DNA of 5,459 bases, taken from CAYSLC01 sp964431545 (GTDB taxonomy: Bacteria > Desulfobacterota > Desulfobacteria > Desulfobacterales > JAABSP01). Below the pieces are notes generated by a model. The model was not told the DNA's origin. It searched no databases and saw only the letters and a list, made by a program, of their open reading frames with translations. The translations under genes and the position numbers were made by a program. Location of the stretch: positions 1 to 5,459 of the forward strand of contig CAYSLC010000306.1 of assembly GCA_964431545.1 (NCBI GenBank). The letters are read 5' to 3'. Shown in pieces: positions 5,362 through 5,459 of the stretch (position 1 is the stretch's first letter; each line of letters opens with the position of its first letter).

Positions 5362-5459
5362 CTCGAAAATCGTCTCTTTATCTTTTCAAAGACTTCTTCG
5401 CCGGGAATAAGTTTTGCGGTCCCGCTATCCAATTCTTGAGATCGACGTTCGACTTCTTC
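5358..5459 (-). CDS. Antitoxin, addiction module component family (C-terminal part only)
   Basis: The last 33 codons of a minus-strand gene are present; the 5' part is beyond the right edge. The visible tail, EEVERRSQELDSGTAKLIPG (first 20 residues) followed by EEVFEKIKRRFSR and TGA at 5360-5358, matches the C-terminal pattern of the short antitoxins annotated as putative addiction module component (TIGR02574/PF09720), in which ..EV..R..EL..G.. precedes a [S/P]-x-EE-V segment. Such proteins are usually 65-80 residues, bind the ParE/RelE-like toxin encoded immediately downstream, and often repress their own operon. The stop overlaps the toxin start by 4 nt. Nothing visible is broken, so it may be an antitoxin left with a disabled toxin. 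Confidence 0.75.
   Translation of the reverse strand, partial: EEVERRSQELDSGTAKLIPGEEVFEKIKRRFSR

Overview
The window looks like a fragment of a GC-rich bacterial chromosome. Gene style and protein families fit a Desulfobacterota-like (deltaproteobacterial) or similar environmental Gram-negative, but no marker gene settles the taxonomy. The core (about 2040-4950) is strongly G/C-biased at third codon positions. The two flanks (1-930 and 4950-5459) are visibly more A/T-rich and carry mobile and addiction-type genes.

Left flank (1-933): a minus-strand DUF4338/DruA-like, transposase-associated gene runs off the left edge and is frameshifted near position 102. A 384-bp gene-poor stretch follows. 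It holds a tiny ORF with a very strong Shine-Dalgarno, a structured segment, and one copy of a 44-bp leader element that recurs 1.3 kb downstream.

Centre-left (934-1840): two overlapping plus-strand genes, an unrecognised acidic 101-residue protein and an AbiEii/AbiGii-type nucleotidyltransferase. Their 62-bp overlap and the toxin family suggest a toxin-antitoxin or abortive-infection pair with an unfamiliar antitoxin partner.

Centre (1841-3916): a 200-bp leader with a consensus -10 box, hairpins and the second copy of the 44-bp element leads into a 624-residue protein. It combines a FlgO/TolB-N-like domain, TPR repeats and a C-terminal module with a coiled coil. It has neither the cyclase domain nor the DNA-binding domain that usually precedes such a sensor region.

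Right (4013-4951): a homocysteine S-methyltransferase family enzyme with all three zinc-ligand cysteines, possibly cotranscribed with the TPR gene (96-bp gap).

Right flank (4952-5459): hairpins including a bidirectional terminator, then a minus-strand type II toxin-antitoxin pair. The RelE/ParE-like toxin is interrupted by one in-frame TAG. The antitoxin (addiction module component family) overlaps it by 4 nt and runs off the right edge.

No CRISPR array, rRNA or tRNA was seen. The most distinctive points are the AbiEii pair with an unknown partner, the duplicated leader that can mask its own ribosome binding site, and the toxin disabled by a single codon beside an antitoxin that looks intact.
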